Below, in pieces: positions 3,886 to 5,855 of a stretch of DNA of 5,855 nucleotides. A program made the position numbers and the translations under genes. Within the stretch, counting starts at the first letter, position 1. The number at the start of each line of letters is the position of its first letter. The stretch lies in NCBI GenBank assembly GCA_029939085.1, contig JAOZTQ010000065.1, positions 1,555 through 7,409 of the forward strand. Direction: 5' to 3'. The notes under the pieces are model-generated. The model saw only the letters and a list, made by a program, of their open reading frames with translations, was not told where the DNA came from and ran no database searches. The DNA is from Candidatus Nanopelagicales bacterium (GTDB lineage Bacteria; Actinomycetota; Actinomycetes; S36-B12; GCA-2699445).

Positions 3886-5855
3886 ATGGCTAGCCCCGCA
3901 GAGCGTTACGCGGCGGCGAAGAAGAAGTCTAAGAATCCAATATTGGGCAACTTTCTTAAGCTATACGACTTCCCACTCGATCCGTTCCAACTCGCCGCTT
4001 GTGAAGCACTACAAGCAGGACGCGGAGTACTAGTTGCTGCACCCACGGGCGCAGGTAAAACCGTAGTGGGGGAGTTTGCCGTACATCTGGCGCTCGAAGC
4101 TGGCCGATCCTGCTTCTACACGACACCCATTAAGGCGTTATCAAATCAGAAGTTCAACGATCTAGTTCAACGTTATGGTCCCGAACAGGTCGGTCTGTTA
4201 ACCGGTGACAATGCGATAAATGCTGAAGCACCAGTTGTCGTGATGACGACGGAAGTCCTGCGCAACATGATTTACGCTCGCTCGCGCTCACTGCACGACC
4301 TCGCCCACGTAGTGATGGATGAGGTGCACTACCTGGCCGATCGATCACGTGGTGCGGTGTGGGAAGAAGTGCTCATCAACCTGCCCGAAAGTGTCACGGT
4401 GACAGCTCTTTCCGCCACCGTAAGTAATGCCGAGGAGTTCGGTCATTGGTTGGGCACTGTCCGCGGTCGAACTGACGTCATCGTCGAAGAGTTCCGACCG
4501 GTACCGCTGTGGCAACAAGTCTTAGTCAACCACCACCTCCATGACCTATTCGTCGACGATGAACAATCTCAGGTCAATCCGGAGTTGCTGCATCGTGCTG
4601 CCGAGGATGCCAAACAGGAACGAATGTCACGGGGTAGCTCACACCGAAACCGACACCGAGGACGAGGACGGAGCAATCGCGGTCGACAGCGGGGTTCCGG
4701 CAGTCGTGGTGGTGACCGTGTCTCGCGGCCGGGGGCCGTGAAACGACTAGACCAAGCCGGTCTATTACCAGCCATCTACTTCATCTTCAGTCGTGCAGGC
4801 TGTGACGGTGCCGTTGAGCAGTGCATACGATCGGGTACGCAACTGACGAGTGCGGCCGAACGAGAGGAAATCCACGCATATGCCGAGTGGGCATGCGGTC
4901 GGGTAGATCCCGCTGATCTGTCTGCGCTGGGTTATGACTCATGGCTATTTGCGCTGGAGCGCGGTATCGCGGCACATCATGCTGGCCTCGTTCCAGTCTT
5001 TAAGGAAGTTGTTGAGGCACTTTTCCAACGTGGCTTGGTGAAGTGTGTTTTTGCTACCGAAACGTTGGCCCTAGGGATCAACATGCCGGCACGATCAGTC
5101 GTGCTCGAACGATTAGTGAAGTGGAACGGTGAAGCTCACGTAGACCTCACTCCAGGTGAGTACACCCAGCTCACCGGCAGAGCGGGCCGACGGGGCATCG
5201 ATGTCGAAGGTCATGCGGTAGTTGCCTGGCATCGAGGTCTGGACCCACGTGCACTCGCAGGTCTAGCCAGTACTCGTACATATCCACTGCGTTCCAGTTT
5301 CCGGCCTTCGTACAACATGGCTGTCAATCTCGTAGCCACGACCGGTAGAGAGCGGGCGACCGCACTGTTAGAGACCAGCTTTGCGCAGTATCAATCCGAT
5401 TCCGCGGTCGTCGATATCGCTGCCGAGGTACGCCGCAATGAGGAAGCTATGGCTGGCTACCAAGAAGCCATGGATTGTCATCTGGGCGACTTCACCGAAT
5501 ATGCCAAGTTACGCGACCAGATTCGATCCTTGGAAAAGGATGGCAATCGACTCAATCGAGCACGGAAACGCGACAACACGCTGAACGCGCTGCGCGAACT
5601 TCGTCGCGGCGAAATCGTGCGCGTTGCTAAGGGCCGAAAATCCGGGCCCGTCGTTGTCGTGGAGACAGCAAGCGATGATCCCGCAGTTGAACCAAGAGTC
5701 ATATGCGTTGATCTCGATCGAAGAGCACGCCGCATTGGTCTCGGCGATTTCCCCAACGGCCTATCGGTCTTGGACAAAATTCGTATTCCCAAGTCATTCA
5801 ATAGTCGATCAGCAACAAGTCGACGTCAGGTTGCCGAGTCACTTCGAGAAATTGC
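3886..5855 (+). CDS. helY: HelY/Mtr4-like DEVH-box RNA helicase (3' end beyond window)
   Basis: ATP-dependent superfamily 2 helicase of the Ski2/Mtr4 group, probably unwinding RNA in the cytoplasm. The frame is open for 656 codons from ATG 3886 to the window end; relatives are about 900 residues, so roughly a quarter is missing. Motifs in order: I, AAPTGAGKT (51-59, Lys58); Ia, TTPIKALSNQK (79-89); II, DEVH (145-148); III, SAT (176-178); IV, PAIYFIFSRAGCD (295-307); V, TETLALGINMPAR (391-403); VI, QLTGRAGRRG (428-437). An Arg/Gly-rich insert lies at about 249-281, between the two RecA-like domains. Residues 512-575 look like a coiled-coil stalk, and LRRGEIVRV (572-580) starts a beta-rich, KOW-like arch module. 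The C-terminal DSHCT domain is not in the window. The start lies 9 nt after the kinase stop, with a TANNNT box in between. ATG 3886 gives a lysine-rich N-terminus before the helicase core. Confidence 0.93.
   Translation, partial: MASPAERYAAAKKKSKNPILGNFLKLYDFPLDPFQLAACEALQAGRGVLVAAPTGAGKTVVGEFAVHLALEAGRSCFYTTPIKALSNQKFNDLVQRYGPEQVGLLTGDNAINAEAPVVVMTTEVLRNMIYARSRSLHDLAHVVMDEVHYLADRSRGAVWEEVLINLPESVTVTALSATVSNAEEFGHWLGTVRGRTDVIVEEFRPVPLWQQVLVNHHLHDLFVDDEQSQVNPELLHRAAEDAKQERMSRGSSHRNRHRGRGRSNRGRQRGSGSRGGDRVSRPGAVKRLDQAGLLPAIYFIFSRAGCDGAVEQCIRSGTQLTSAAEREEIHAYAEWACGRVDPADLSALGYDSWLFALERGIAAHHAGLVPVFKEVVEALFQRGLVKCVFATETLALGINMPARSVVLERLVKWNGEAHVDLTPGEYTQLTGRAGRRGIDVEGHAVVAWHRGLDPRALAGLASTRTYPLRSSFRPSYNMAVNLVATTGRERATALLETSFAQYQSDSAVVDIAAEVRRNEEAMAGYQEAMDCHLGDFTEYAKLRDQIRSLEKDGNRLNRARKRDNTLNALRELRRGEIVRVAKGRKSGPVVVVETASDDPAVEPRVICVDLDRRARRIGLGDFPNGLSVLDKIRIPKSFNSRSATSRRQVAESLREI
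4630..4728 (+). other. Arg/Gly-rich, low-complexity linker within helY
   Basis: Codons 249-281 of helY encode a run rich in Arg, Gly and Ser (for example HRGRGRSNRGRQRGSGSRGG), with about a third arginine and no hydrophobic core. It resembles RGG-type RNA-binding tails and lies between motif III and motif IV. The DNA is correspondingly repetitive (CCGA, GACGAGGACGG). It is a disordered segment of the helicase, not a separate gene. Confidence 0.75.

Noticed and set aside
5278..5289. Partial DnaA-box-like TATCCAC
   Set aside because: It is a single incomplete match inside the helicase coding sequence with no cluster or AT-rich neighbour.

Overview
This window looks like a chromosomal segment of an actinomycete-type Actinomycetota bacterium with moderate GC, judged by eye to be in the mid 50s percent. 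The taxonomic call rests on gene content and order: the 3' end of the Pup ligase gene pafA, an FKBP-type peptidyl-prolyl isomerase lipoprotein, tatA, tatC, a diacylglycerol kinase-family lipid kinase, and a HelY/Mtr4-like DEVH-box helicase. This is the well-known pafA-to-helY neighbourhood of Actinobacteria. The GC and codon use are lower than in Streptomyces or Mycobacterium, so a freshwater or marine actinobacterial lineage is possible, but that is inference.

Layout, all genes on the + strand. (1) 1-458: C-terminal third of PafA, cut by the window edge. (2) 525-1079: secreted FKBP lipoprotein, probably read from a leaderless transcript. (3) 1080-1320: 241-bp gap where pafB and pafC would usually lie. 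It holds a 7-bp hairpin, a 15-bp-period tandem repeat, a possible 46-codon small ORF, and a hairpin that covers the Shine-Dalgarno of the next gene. (4) 1321-1659: small protein with a C-x2-C...C-x2-C zinc ribbon, function unknown. (5) 1766-2056 and 2068-2931: tatA-tatC, a compact operon for twin-arginine export of folded proteins, with a promoter-like -10 box and a structured leader. (6) 2974-3876: lipid kinase. (7) 3886-5855: helicase, open to the window end (656 codons seen). It has no stop in the window.

Two start styles alternate. The zinc-ribbon gene and tatA have clear GGAGG Shine-Dalgarno sites. FKBP, the lipid kinase and helY have no Shine-Dalgarno but each has a TANNNT box ending 6-7 nt before the ATG, as expected for leaderless mRNAs. 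In the helY case the TAG stop of the lipid kinase gene forms the first half of that box.

The genes are a conserved neighbourhood rather than one pathway: Pup tagging for the proteasome, folding and export across the membrane (FKBP, Tat), phospholipid phosphorylation, and RNA unwinding. I found no mobile element, CRISPR array, tRNA or rRNA. The most unusual points are the missing pafBC, the zinc-ribbon gene with its occluded ribosome site and overlapping small ORF, the leaderless-start pattern, and a TatC lacking the usual acidic residue in TM4.
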